Below are positions 35,812-44,669 of a stretch of 54,421 nt of DNA, one piece after another. The position numbers and the translations under genes were made by a program. Source of the DNA: Caldilineaceae bacterium (GTDB taxonomy: Bacteria > Chloroflexota > Anaerolineae > Caldilineales > Caldilineaceae); assembly GCA_011523365.1 (NCBI GenBank), contig WTGY01000158.1, positions 1-54,421 of the forward strand, written 5' to 3'. The first letter of the stretch is position 1, and each line of letters starts with the position of its first letter. A model generated the notes under the pieces. The model had not been told where the DNA came from. It saw only the letters and a program-made list of their open reading frames with translations, and ran no database searches.

Positions 35812-37251
35812 TCAGGCAGGAGCCTCGCCGTTGCTTTCGGCGGCAGTTGAGCCGGGGTCGCGGGACAGATGCGCACCCAGATGCGACCGTGCCGCGCCCA
35901 GATCGGCGCTCTCCAAGTAGCTCTGAACTTCACTTAGTGTATAGCTCTGAACGTCTTCGGGAATTGGAAGTGCGGGTTGCAATGGATCTGGGATGACCGG
36001 CACTATGCGAGTTGAGGCTAGTTGCTGTCTGTCGCTCTCAAGATCGGTGCGAGGCGTCAAGTGGGCAAATAGGACATGGGACAGGATCTCCGGGTTGGAG
36101 ATGAAGACGGGGGAATGTGTGTTGCAGATCACTTGACGCAGAGGGGCACCATCCTGGTCCGACGATGAGAAATCGGTGGTCAAGTCTTTCAGAATCTGCG
36201 TCAAGTCCTTTAGGCGAGAGGGATGAACGCTACTTTCCGGATTCTCAAAGCACAGGAGGCCGCCGTGCTCCGGGTCGTTCCTCAATGTAACAAGGGCAAG
36301 TGCGCGCAGTGCGCCGTCGGAAAGAACTCGCGATGAGAATCTCCGACCATCTTCCGACTTGGCCCAGATGGCAACTCGGCCAGCTTCGCGATCCTCGGCT
36401 GCATCGACCTGCATGGCCCCTGGCACATGGTTCGCCAGATCGCTGGCAACTCTGGTCAGCAGTTCCGGATCGACGGCCTTCATTCGTGCCAGCACGTTTG
36501 GCAGGTTTCTGCCTCCGTAGCCCAGCTTGGCGGGCGCTGTCAGCGGGCTTGGCTGACGCAGGATCTCCGGATCCAGGTGCAGGAATTGCCACGCGCGCAT
36601 TTCTTGGGCGGCGGCGAAGGCATGTGGAAACTCTGTATTTCTTGCTCCACTCAAGAGAGTCCGCTCTGCCTCCATGGCGACGATGTTACGCTTGCCGCTA
36701 TTGCCGTCCTGGTGCAGGACCAAGGTCGTTCCTTTTCTGCTCTTTTGCGAGGAGATGTAGGGAGAGGAGCGTCCGCCGGTCATCATTGGAATCCAGGGGC
36801 CACCGGTCTTGAGCTTGTTGGACTTCGTCCACCGATCCCTTTGACGCGGGATGGGTGTAAGGAATTCGTGCTGGATGATCAGGCGGTCCTGACCCTCATC
36901 GTCCTGGCGCCGTGCAATCTCCAATTCGTAACGCATGCGGGGAAATTTGAGCTCGTGAACAGCACCCCAATCGTCCCGCACTATCTGATCGACAAGCATT
37001 TCGACGGCTAATCGAATACAGTTCGCCGACCCACCACCTGGTCGGGCCGAAAAGAGTTCGCCAACGTCGCCTCTCATCTCGTGAAACGTGGCCCGGACTT
37101 TTGAGTCTGCCAGGCGCCCGATCAGTTGAAGGGCATCGAATAGATTGCTCTTACCCACTCCATTGGCGCCTACGATGACCTGCAAAGGTGACAGATCGAG
37201 AGTGAAATCCTGAAACGTTTTGAAGCCATCGAGCTCGATACGGGTAATCAT
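35812..37251 (-). CDS. AAA/RecF-like ATPase
   Basis: A 479-residue ABC-type ATPase of the RecF/SMC/OLD-like group. Walker A is GANGVGKS (28-35). A middle region of about 200 residues has no motif I know. An ABC-like signature LSDGALRALAL, Walker B near LLCFENPES and the switch histidine in THSPVF follow. ATG 37251 begins exactly at the conserved MITRIELDGFKTF, so a 101-residue upstream extension is rejected. No TOPRIM nuclease domain and no adjacent partner gene are seen, so a defence role is possible but unproven. Confidence 0.85.
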   Translation of the reverse strand: MITRIELDGFKTFQDFTLDLSPLQVIVGANGVGKSNLFDALQLIGRLADSKVRATFHEMRGDVGELFSARPGGGSANCIRLAVEMLVDQIVRDDWGAVHELKFPRMRYELEIARRQDDEGQDRLIIQHEFLTPIPRQRDRWTKSNKLKTGGPWIPMMTGGRSSPYISSQKSRKGTTLVLHQDGNSGKRNIVAMEAERTLLSGARNTEFPHAFAAAQEMRAWQFLHLDPEILRQPSPLTAPAKLGYGGRNLPNVLARMKAVDPELLTRVASDLANHVPGAMQVDAAEDREAGRVAIWAKSEDGRRFSSRVLSDGALRALALVTLRNDPEHGGLLCFENPESSVHPSRLKDLTQILKDLTTDFSSSDQDGAPLRQVICNTHSPVFISNPEILSHVLFAHLTPRTDLESDRQQLASTRIVPVIPDPLQPALPIPEDVQSYTLSEVQSYLESADLGAARSHLGAHLSRDPGSTAAESNGEAPA

Positions 37252-37670
37252 TGGACATTCCACACCATTGGCCGGCCACTGATGCAGGGCAGATGCGTTT
37301 CCGGCCAGCCAGGAATTTTCCCGTCGAAGTTCAGTCCTGTTGACCTGGGCAATTATACCACAGATTACTGGTCGGAGTTCGAGAAAATCTGAGGCGGGGT
37401 CTCCCTTCACGGGACGCAAGATTAGGATGTCCAAGTATTTCGTTTCAGCCTTGGGACACGATCTGAAATGGAGTGGAAATCGGCGAAAAGTGTTATCACG
37501 CGCCCCTTTCCGGAAGCTTCTTCCAGCGAGCGAAGAAGGGAGTGACAAGGGCATGTCACTCCCTTCATTTGCTTCAAACTGCCGATTGTTGGGCTCGCTA
37601 CTTATTTGGCGATTGGTTTCTTACACTTGACTTCAGTCCTTAAAAGTTCTGCACATGCGGCTTGGACTTT
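37252..37670. other. Gene-free gap between ATPase and LysM genes
   Basis: A 419-base stretch with no gene I can support. It holds the perfect hairpin at 37535-37566. A 101-codon frame that joins it to the ATPase gene has no family content. Confidence 0.6.
37535..37566 (-). terminator. Terminator after the LysM gene
   Basis: A perfect 13-bp stem (GAAGGGAGTGACA with TGTCACTCCCTTC) and 6-base loop lie about 105 bases after the LysM stop. On the minus strand the stem ends CTTC and is followed by TTCG, a short T-containing tail. Confidence 0.6.
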
Positions 37671-38831
37671 CTAACCGGTGGAAGGAATGCGTAGTTTGCG
37701 GCCGATGTAAGTGAGACCTGGGTTCTGGATATTGAAGTCGATCACTGCTTGCTGGCAACTTCCTGGATGGAAATCGTCCTGGGTGTGGACAAATGCCATC
37801 TCTGAAATGCGATGGCCGTCGTTGTTTTCTACCCAGAACCACCAACTCCCTTCCCTAGTTCCGGAAGCTTTGAGGATGTGAGTGAAATGTCCGCCTTCGG
37901 ACGAGCTCTTTCGGGCCACGACCTCTCCGTCAGGTTGCCAACTGAATGCGACCTTGTAGCCGTTGACCGGATGGCCGTTCAGTCGGACTGTGCCCACGGC
38001 ACGTGTGCTTCCGGCGTTGGGGTAGCAGCGGACAAGCTCTGCCCGATTTACGAGGTTGTTGGTTGCTCTCAGGTCCTGGACCGAGGCGCCGTAAGTTTCG
38101 GCGATTCTGGCGAGCGTTTCGCCGGACCGGACGACGTGGCCATAGACAACCTCGGTGCCGGGCTGCTTCGATGGCGGTGGCTTGGCGGCGGCCACAGGGA
38201 GTGGTGTTGCCGGAATACGCAATCTTCGCCCTACGTAGGTGAGTTCAGGGTTCTGGATGTCGAAATCTATTACGGCGCGCTGGCATTTGCCTTCATGGGG
38301 ATATTTGTCCGTGAAGACATGCACCATTTCCGAGATGCGTGTGCCGGCACCGTTTTCGATCCAGAACCACCAGTTCCCTTCGCGGGCACCCCCTCCTAGT
38401 ATGTGGCTGTATTGGCCTCCCTCCTGGCCGCCAGCGCCGGATTCCGTCCATGCTACTTTCGTCTCGTCGGGGTGCCAACTGAAAGCTACCCGAAAGCCGT
38501 TGGCCAGGTGGCCATTCAGGCGCACCGTGCCTTTCACCTGCGTGCTGTCGGCGTTGGGCGTGCAATTTACCAGACGGCCCTGATTTGAGAGGCCATTGGT
38601 AGCCCTCAATTCCTCGACAGATATGCCGTAGAGCGCCGCGATGTTTACAAGGGATTCGCCGGGTCTGATGACGTGGAAGTATTCCTGAAGGGAAGCAGGA
38701 CGCTCCGATGGTGCTGCGACCACCGGCAGGGGAATCACTAGCAGAGACAGCAGGAAGACGAGCAAAGTGGCTATCGAATTTCGATGCGGCCGCCAAGTCG
38801 ATCTGGCAGGCGAAATATCTTCAGGGATCAT
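37671..38831 (-). CDS. Exported protein with two interrupted LysM repeats
   Basis: A 386-residue secreted protein. A signal sequence (about 18-40, ending PVVAA) is followed by two tandem units of ~155 residues. Each unit begins as a LysM (unit 1: VIRPGES to NGLSN, 54-83; unit 2: VVRSGET to NNLVN, 233-262) and ends with the last LysM strand (IQNPELTYVGRRLRIP, 192-207; IQNPGLTYIGRKLRIP, 368-383). Between these lies an inserted ~105-residue domain, with a conserved cysteine pair (C90/C183 and C269/C359), a GTVRLNGH strand and EG-WWFW-EN blocks. LysM binds peptidoglycan-like glycans. The insert is unknown to me and may bind another cell-surface ligand. Confidence 0.85.
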   Translation of the reverse strand: MIPEDISPARSTWRPHRNSIATLLVFLLSLLVIPLPVVAAPSERPASLQEYFHVIRPGESLVNIAALYGISVEELRATNGLSNQGRLVNCTPNADSTQVKGTVRLNGHLANGFRVAFSWHPDETKVAWTESGAGGQEGGQYSHILGGGAREGNWWFWIENGAGTRISEMVHVFTDKYPHEGKCQRAVIDFDIQNPELTYVGRRLRIPATPLPVAAAKPPPSKQPGTEVVYGHVVRSGETLARIAETYGASVQDLRATNNLVNRAELVRCYPNAGSTRAVGTVRLNGHPVNGYKVAFSWQPDGEVVARKSSSEGGHFTHILKASGTREGSWWFWVENNDGHRISEMAFVHTQDDFHPGSCQQAVIDFNIQNPGLTYIGRKLRIPSTG

Positions 38832-39325
38832 GATATTCCTCCTATGTGGTACCGTCTGGACTCCCTAGGATCGGTTTCTTGTTTTTCTGAGGGCTGCCCC
38901 TCCTTTGTGTTCAGATTGCCGCATTTGCCAAATCTCGGGGGTAACTCAACCGGGATATAAACCATTTTGCCTAAATTGTCAAGAAGCGCTTTGAAGCATG
39001 TTCTAATTCAGAGTTTACACGATTTTCGAGACGATTTGGGGAAAGTACCTTCCGATTTTCGTCGATCGACTTACCTAATCCGGGAGAAGCCAGTAGTTGC
39101 TCTACTATAGTGTCGACAGGCAGAACCTTGAGTGCCAGAGCTTCTACATTGACGCCGCTTCCTTTCTGGCGATGACGGCGGGGCGTTCAGCGATTGAACG
39201 AAGAACTGTCGGCAGCAGCATTTTCCCCTGACTCCCGCGTGCTGCGGTAGTGTTGTCATTGTCGAGACTGTAGTAGAATCTAACGCTAAAGCGAAGGTGT
39301 GAATCTCAGCAGGAATACTAAGACT
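38832..39325. other. Gene-free divergent spacer
   Basis: A 494-base gap between the LysM gene (minus) and the zinc-ribbon gene (plus). It holds the LysM promoter. I found no convincing promoter for the plus-strand trio. Confidence 0.6.
38954..38982 (-). promoter_or_regulatory. Promoter of the LysM gene
   Basis: On the minus strand TTGACA (38977-38982), a 17-base spacer and TATATC (38954-38959) give a near-consensus promoter. The leader is about 115 bases and ends in AGGAGG before the ATG. Confidence 0.7.
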
Positions 39326-39673
39326 ATGAAGACTCCCAGATTCACCGCTCCTCGCCAAGGACTGACCGGCGCGGTTTTCATGATTGGGCTGGCGCTTTTG
39401 TTCGCCACAGATTGGATTTGGCCGGGAATTCTTGTTTTGGTCGGCGTAACCAGCCTGGTGGGAGCATACCTCGGGCGTTCGGAACCAGGGCCAGATGACA
39501 TTCCTTTGCGAGTAGATCAGCCGTTGGAGGGGGAGCAGCCGGCGGCCGTGCGGTATGCGGCGCAGTGTGCGTCTTGCGGGGCCGCGACCCCGCGTGAGCT
39601 TCGCGAAGGAACGTCTGCGAAACTGAACGCGGTTTGCAGCTTCTGCGGTTCCCCGCTGGCACAGGAAGAATGA
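39326..39673 (+). CDS. Membrane protein with C-terminal zinc ribbon
   Basis: A 115-residue protein. One hydrophobic hairpin of two short membrane segments (about 14-50) is followed by a linker and a zinc ribbon with CASCG and CSFCG about 20 residues apart. I start at ATG 39326; a GTG at 39299 is possible. Its stop overlaps the next start (ATGA), so the two are coupled. It may anchor or regulate the solute-binding-like proteins that follow. This is inferred from context. Confidence 0.7.
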   Translation: MKTPRFTAPRQGLTGAVFMIGLALLFATDWIWPGILVLVGVTSLVGAYLGRSEPGPDDIPLRVDQPLEGEQPAAVRYAAQCASCGAATPRELREGTSAKLNAVCSFCGSPLAQEE

Positions 39674-40926
39674 ATCGAGCACGTTTATTCGTTGTTGCCG
39701 TACTGTCGGGGTCGGCGCTCTTCGTGGTCGGGGCGCTGGTCTGGCGAACAGTTAGCGGCAACGTTGCCGGCCCGGGCTTGGCTGCCGCTCGCCCCGGAGT
39801 CGTGCGGATTGGCGTGATCACGGCCCTGCCTGTGGAAAAGTGGGTGAGAAAGGCGGCTGACGAGTTCAATGCAACTGGCCCCAGAACAGGGGGCGCGACA
39901 GTCGAAGTTGAAGTCATTCTTATGGATGGCCTGGTCGCGCTCGGAAAGTGGGAGCGTAACGAGTTCGCTGCCCTGAAGTCGGAAGTACACCTCGAAGGCC
40001 TGCCTCGTGACGGGTTGGAAGCCCTCCAAGATTTTCCTGCCGCGTGGATTGCAGATAGCCGTTTTCTCGTAGAGTTTGCCAACGCCTCATCTCGAGATCA
40101 GATCGGTCAAGACCGGTTTGTGAGCGACGGCCAATATGGCATGAGGCCAGTGGCAAGAACGCTTCTTGTCTGGGGACTTTTTCGAAGCAGGGGAGTTCCT
40201 TTGCTTGAGAATCTAGGCCCCATTTCCTGGTCGACAGTTCACAAAGCAGCCGCCGCGCCAACGGGATGGAAAGAGTTGGGAGGCGATCCCGCCTGGGGCA
40301 ATTTCAAGCTGGCTCTCTCCGGATCCGGCAGCAGTGCGAGCGAGCTGGCGGCCATCGTCGCGGCGGCGGGAGAGTTTCATGGTAGAACGGAGGTTTCGGT
40401 TAAAGACGTTTCGGACCCCAGGTTCGGGGCCTGGCTGGCCGAGCTGAAGACGGCGTCGACCAACTTCGGCGGTGGAGGCACGAGCAGTGCAGAAAGGGTG
40501 GTCTTGTTCGGCTACACTGCGGGTGACGGGGGGCAGTTCCTGGAAAGCGATCTGCTCCAGAATATGGAGGGCATCCAGTCGCGCTGGCGGGAGCCGATGG
40601 CTCTTCACTATCCGAGAGCGACAACCTGGTTTGACTTTCCTTTTGCAATCTGGGCAGGTCCTGAGACTTCAGCGTTACAGAAGAATGCAGCGCTAGCATT
40701 CCAAGAGTTCTTGCTCAGCGAAGCTCAACAGCACAATGCGCTGGAATTCGGGTTGCGTCCTATCGATCCCGGGCTGCCAGTCGACGCCGCGGCGGGCAGT
40801 CTCTTTGTACGCTGGCAAAGGTTGGGGGTCCAGAAGGAGGTGCTCACCGCTGAGGAGATGAGCCCAACGCATCGGGACGTCCTGTCTGCGCTCGCCCGCT
40901 TGCGGGACCTGAATGAAGGGCCATGA
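39670..40926 (+). CDS. Membrane-anchored solute-binding-like protein
   Basis: A 418-residue exported protein with an uncleaved-looking N-terminal segment (about 5-24) and a periplasmic-binding-type fold of the SBP-11 kind. It shares its layout (WSTVHKAA, a GLRPIDP-type ending) with the N-terminal part of the next gene. No transporter genes are near, so it is probably not a simple import subunit. ATGA overlaps at both ends couple it to its neighbours. Confidence 0.75.
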   Translation: MNRARLFVVAVLSGSALFVVGALVWRTVSGNVAGPGLAAARPGVVRIGVITALPVEKWVRKAADEFNATGPRTGGATVEVEVILMDGLVALGKWERNEFAALKSEVHLEGLPRDGLEALQDFPAAWIADSRFLVEFANASSRDQIGQDRFVSDGQYGMRPVARTLLVWGLFRSRGVPLLENLGPISWSTVHKAAAAPTGWKELGGDPAWGNFKLALSGSGSSASELAAIVAAAGEFHGRTEVSVKDVSDPRFGAWLAELKTASTNFGGGGTSSAERVVLFGYTAGDGGQFLESDLLQNMEGIQSRWREPMALHYPRATTWFDFPFAIWAGPETSALQKNAALAFQEFLLSEAQQHNALEFGLRPIDPGLPVDAAAGSLFVRWQRLGVQKEVLTAEEMSPTHRDVLSALARLRDLNEGP

Positions 40927-42815
40927 GCGAAATTCAGGGTGGGACTGAACAAGAGTTCACAGAGCCGACCATGGCGGAGCGTAAGCGAATCCTTTCCCAC
41001 CGGAGTCTCTTTGCATTGGCGGCTGTGGGCTTTTTTCTGCTCTGTGCTTGCGGGCTGACGACGGTGCGAGCGGGAAACTGGATCGCCGACACACTGGCAG
41101 GGCGTGAGTCGACAGAATCCGGAAACGGCAGTGCCGTCCCTGCAAATTGGGCTGCCGCGAGCGCAGAGTTGACGATAGCCGTGTCCCCGTCAATGGCAGG
41201 AACTTTGAGGGAACGGGCCAATAGCTTTAACAGACAAGGGTTACGCACGCCTGACGGCGAGCAGATGAGGGTGGAGTTGGTCACGCGTTCCTCACGCGAG
41301 ATGGTTGGGGAATCGGTGAGGCAGCCAGCGTATCAGGCCGTCGCCCCAGACAGTTCACTTTGGCTTGAGATGATCGATAGGCGATGGGCCCAGTTGTTTC
41401 CCGGGGAACGCGGCGGTCTGTCAGCGAGCCGGGTGGGGGAGTCGACCCTTTTTGCCGTCAGTCCTGTGGTCATCGCCGTAACTTTGGATGCGGCTCAGCA
41501 GTTGGGCTGGCCACAACAGTCGATAGGATGGAAGGCAGTCCAGGACCGGGCGGCTTCGCCATCGAGGGCTTTCAAATGGGGACATCCTAGCCCCAGTTGC
41601 ACATCCGGGATTGCGGCGACATTGTCTAAGTTCTATGCCGGCGCCGGCATCACGCGCGGATTGACAGAGGATATCGCCAGGCTGCCCGATGTCATCGCTT
41701 ATTTTCAGAGGGCGGAGAGAGACGCGTACGTTTACGGTGCCGGTGCGCGGGCTAGGGCAGCACGCTCACAGGCGGGAGGCGGCGCGAACACAGCCGTGGG
41801 TGCAAACGAGGGACTCCTGGACGCCTTCGTAACGCAAGAACAGGCGGTCATCGCCTGGAACTCCGGTACTGACCAGGGTCTTGCATGGCTGTCAGGCCGG
41901 GAAAGTGCCGGACAGTTCCTGCCAGCTGGGCAGCTGGCGGCCATCTACCCTCAAGAGGGGACGCTTTGGGCTGATCATCCCCTGGCTTTGCTGGAATTGG
42001 ATGGCCGGGCAGGCCCTGCCGTGACCCCGAATCAGCGAACCACGTATCGAGCGTTCATTGCGTTTCTTCTGGGTGAAGAGAGCCAGACGGCCTTGTTGGA
42101 GGCTGGGTTCAGACCGGTCGACCCGGCTTTGGATCTGATGGCGGAGGGCAGCCCGTTTGCAGAGGCTTTGACAGTGAATCCCCTCCTTCCGCAGACGCTC
42201 ATGCAGTTGCCGCCTCAGCCGGTCATGGAGATGGTGTTGGACGCCTGGCGCCTAGCGGTGCCTCCGTTAAACATATTACTGGTTGTCGATACGAGCGAGT
42301 CGATGGGCGGGGGCAAGCTCGCCAGAATGAAAGCTGCGCTGCAAGGTTTCGCGGACCAGTTACAGGGGGAACACGACAGAGTGGGACTGGTGGAGTTCGG
42401 CTCCGGCGTAAAGCGTTTCGGGAGCTTGCAGCGGTTGGATGCCGAAGGTCGTGAGCGCATGTCCCTTCTGATCGAAGGTCTGGAGGCCGGCGGCTCTACA
42501 AAGCTGCTCGACGCCGTGTGGGCAGCGCATGGAGAGCTATCAGACCAGGGCGAAACCAATGCCACTTACGCGATCGTCGTGTTGACCGACGGTCGCGATA
42601 ACGATAGCGAAAACCGGCTGCGCAGTCTGGAGCGGGCTATGGTTGGGACAGACAATGCGGTTTCCATCCATACGGTGGCATTTGGGCGCGATGCAGACGA
42701 AGGATTGCTGGAGGAGCTGGCCCGCATCGGCGGGGGCCAATTTTACCGGGCAGATGAAACGACGATTGAAGAGGTGTACCGCCAGATCGCGAGATATTTT
42801 CAGACGAGGGGTTGA
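40923..42815 (+). CDS. Solute-binding domain fused to vWA domain
   Basis: A 630-residue exported protein. A membrane anchor (about 29-47) is followed by an SBP-11-type domain (about 82-420) and a von Willebrand A domain (about 449-630). The MIDAS metal site is complete: DTSES at 456-460, T526 in GGSTKLLDA and D556 in TDGRDND. Such fusions are known in Actinobacteria and Chloroflexota. vWA domains bind protein ligands through a divalent metal, so this suggests a surface binding or adhesion complex with the preceding protein. Start ATG overlaps the previous stop (ATGA). Confidence 0.85.
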   Translation: MSEIQGGTEQEFTEPTMAERKRILSHRSLFALAAVGFFLLCACGLTTVRAGNWIADTLAGRESTESGNGSAVPANWAAASAELTIAVSPSMAGTLRERANSFNRQGLRTPDGEQMRVELVTRSSREMVGESVRQPAYQAVAPDSSLWLEMIDRRWAQLFPGERGGLSASRVGESTLFAVSPVVIAVTLDAAQQLGWPQQSIGWKAVQDRAASPSRAFKWGHPSPSCTSGIAATLSKFYAGAGITRGLTEDIARLPDVIAYFQRAERDAYVYGAGARARAARSQAGGGANTAVGANEGLLDAFVTQEQAVIAWNSGTDQGLAWLSGRESAGQFLPAGQLAAIYPQEGTLWADHPLALLELDGRAGPAVTPNQRTTYRAFIAFLLGEESQTALLEAGFRPVDPALDLMAEGSPFAEALTVNPLLPQTLMQLPPQPVMEMVLDAWRLAVPPLNILLVVDTSESMGGGKLARMKAALQGFADQLQGEHDRVGLVEFGSGVKRFGSLQRLDAEGRERMSLLIEGLEAGGSTKLLDAVWAAHGELSDQGETNATYAIVVLTDGRDNDSENRLRSLERAMVGTDNAVSIHTVAFGRDADEGLLEELARIGGGQFYRADETTIEEVYRQIARYFQTRG

Positions 42816-43454
42816 CTGTGAGCCTGACCCACTGATATCCGGGAGCTTCAACTTTCAAGCATCCGGTTGACGACAGTTGAGGCTCATCCGGGTGCATCCC
42901 AGATTTGCGGTGGGACCAGTCAGGCAGGGAAACCATGCCAGCGGTGGCTGAAATAGTTCACCGTCATTGGGCGAGACGTAGGGCAGGCGCCAGGCTTGGC
43001 CGTACGGTGGAGTTCGTCAGTTGGGGAGGGTGCGAGGGCAGGCACGTGGCCGGCACGTGCGGGGATCTGATGTTACTGGTGGGACCTGGTCTGGCCAGGC
43101 ACCTTCGATAAGGCACCCGTTACGAATATCGACACCCGGTCGATGAGGCATTTGGGGGGGCGTTGCGGGGGCGGAGCCCCCGCACAAGGGAGGGCCGAAT
43201 AGGCCCGACCGCCCAGAACTGCAGTAGTTAGTTGTCAGTAGTTAGTAGTTAGTAGTCAGTGGTGGGGTCATTCTGGCGGGAACTGCAATGGGAACTGACC
43301 GTGGCCTGGCTGCTTCCAGAGGTATACGAGAGTTTACCCCCATTTTGTGGGATGCATCCGCTCATCGAATCGCCTTGCCAGGAGGCGGAGATTGGCAGGG
43401 CGCTTCCAGTAGTAGTTTGCGCTGGCTGTTGTTTACTGGACCACTGCTATCGCC
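42816..43454. other. Gene-free gap with GC hairpins
   Basis: This 639-base stretch lies between the convergent vWA and antiporter genes. It contains a pair of CACGTG boxes 5 bases apart (43043-43059), the GC hairpin repeat, and a low-complexity AGTAGTTAGT run at about 43222-43260. No gene is supported. Confidence 0.6.
43155..43260 (+). repeat. GC-rich hairpin repeat, copy 2, with AGTT-rich tail
   Basis: The 9-bp stem (43164-43172 and 43176-43184) is followed by a second hairpin GGGCC-GAATA-GGCCC (43192-43206) and then by a TAGTTAGT-type low-complexity run. Copy 3 at 51311 has the same order, hairpin 1, hairpin 2 and AGTTTTTAGT-type tail. It may act as a terminator for both flanking genes. 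Confidence 0.85.
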
Positions 43455-44588
43455 TCAGCAGATGCCATTCCCCTGTTCAATGATGAAGATCCCAATCGTA
43501 TAGGCGAAGTAGAGGGTCAGCATTGTGGCCCCCTTCCAGCGATTCACCACGTGGGGCGGCCGCAGGACCAGGAGAAGTGGAAGAGTTGCCACCAGGAGCA
43601 TGGCGGGGAAGTCCACGCAACGCATGCTCAGGGGGGCAGGCAGGGCCCGGACGCCGGCCGTGATGCCAACGATCGCCAGCATATTGAAGAGGTTGCTGCC
43701 GACGAGATTGCCCAGAGCGATGTCGCCGCGCTTGTACAGGATTGCCACCACGGAGGCTGCCAGTTCGGGCAGGCTCGTCCCCAGGGCGACCAGACTGAGT
43801 CCGATCACGAGCTCACTCACGCCAAAGTATCTGGCGATGAAGGTAGCCGAATCGACGAGCAGGTCAGCGCCGTAGACGAGTACGGCGATGCCGATCACGA
43901 CCATGCCGATGTCGCGGAGAAGGAGTGAACGGAAAAGCCCGGATATGGCGGCTGGCAGCAGCGGATTCCTGGTTGCGCGGGCGATTCTTTCCTGAGACTG
44001 TGCCAGATCGGAGTCGGCGTCTTCCCCGTTGCCTGCGGCGGTTTCCCCTTCTTCGTCAGAAGAGGAATCTGCCTCCGCCTCCCCGCCAATGTACTCAAGC
44101 GCTTCGCTTTCTTTTTCCTCGGCGAGCGAACGGCTGCCAATGTAGCTCCAGTAGATGAATCCGATCAGGCCCAGAAAGAGAAGGATTCCCTCCCAGCGGA
44201 CGATCTGTCCGTCCCATGCCATTGCGGTGAACAGGAGCGAGATCCCGATCATGAGGGGGTATTCGCGCTGGATCAACTGGCGATCGACAGTGAGAGGGCG
44301 CAGTATGGTGACCACGCCGAGGATCAGGGCCAGGTTTGCGATGTTGCTGCCGACGACGTTGCCGATTGCCAAGTTGGCCTTGCTGCCACCCTGAAGGTTG
44401 GCTATCAGGCTGACGACCAGTTCGGGAAGACTGGTGCCGAAGGCCACAACGGTCAGTCCGATTACGACCAGAGGAATGTTCAGACGGACGGCCAGGCGAC
44501 TGGCGCCGCGCACAAGAAAATCGGCTCCGCCGGTCAGGAATGCGAAGCCGACAAGGAAGAGGAGTATGTTGAAGAGCAGGGAGTTCAT
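43455..44588 (-). CDS. Calcium/sodium antiporter (CaCA family)
   Basis: A 377-residue inner-membrane cation exchanger of the YrbG type. The two inverted halves each carry the ion-binding motif GTSLPEL (about 51-57, and again near 273) and a G-N-x-x-GSN motif. A long acidic loop (about 153-200, rich in Glu and Asp) joins the halves and may sense cytoplasmic calcium. It normally exports Ca2+ in exchange for Na+ or H+. It is the last gene of a minus-strand block. Confidence 0.92.
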   Translation of the reverse strand: MNSLLFNILLFLVGFAFLTGGADFLVRGASRLAVRLNIPLVVIGLTVVAFGTSLPELVVSLIANLQGGSKANLAIGNVVGSNIANLALILGVVTILRPLTVDRQLIQREYPLMIGISLLFTAMAWDGQIVRWEGILLFLGLIGFIYWSYIGSRSLAEEKESEALEYIGGEAEADSSSDEEGETAAGNGEDADSDLAQSQERIARATRNPLLPAAISGLFRSLLLRDIGMVVIGIAVLVYGADLLVDSATFIARYFGVSELVIGLSLVALGTSLPELAASVVAILYKRGDIALGNLVGSNLFNMLAIVGITAGVRALPAPLSMRCVDFPAMLLVATLPLLLVLRPPHVVNRWKGATMLTLYFAYTIGIFIIEQGNGIC

Positions 44589-44669
44589 TTTGGCGACAAC
44601 CGACCAGGCCGCGGCCCGCTTGTTGGATTCATCTCAGCGCTTGCTGGCGGGGCAAACGCCGGCATGCGC

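Noticed and set aside
35812..37251. Anti-phage defence system (OLD or Gabija-like)
   Set aside because: No TOPRIM or nuclease domain and no UvrD-like partner gene; a lone RecF-like ATPase is not enough evidence.
37252..37554. N-terminal extension of the AAA ATPase
   Set aside because: The conserved ATPase start MITRIELDGF begins exactly at ATG 37251, and the extension has no domain character.
42905..43111. 68-codon plus-strand frame after the vWA gene
   Set aside because: It lies in a gap with palindromes, and has no family match and no convincing ribosome site.
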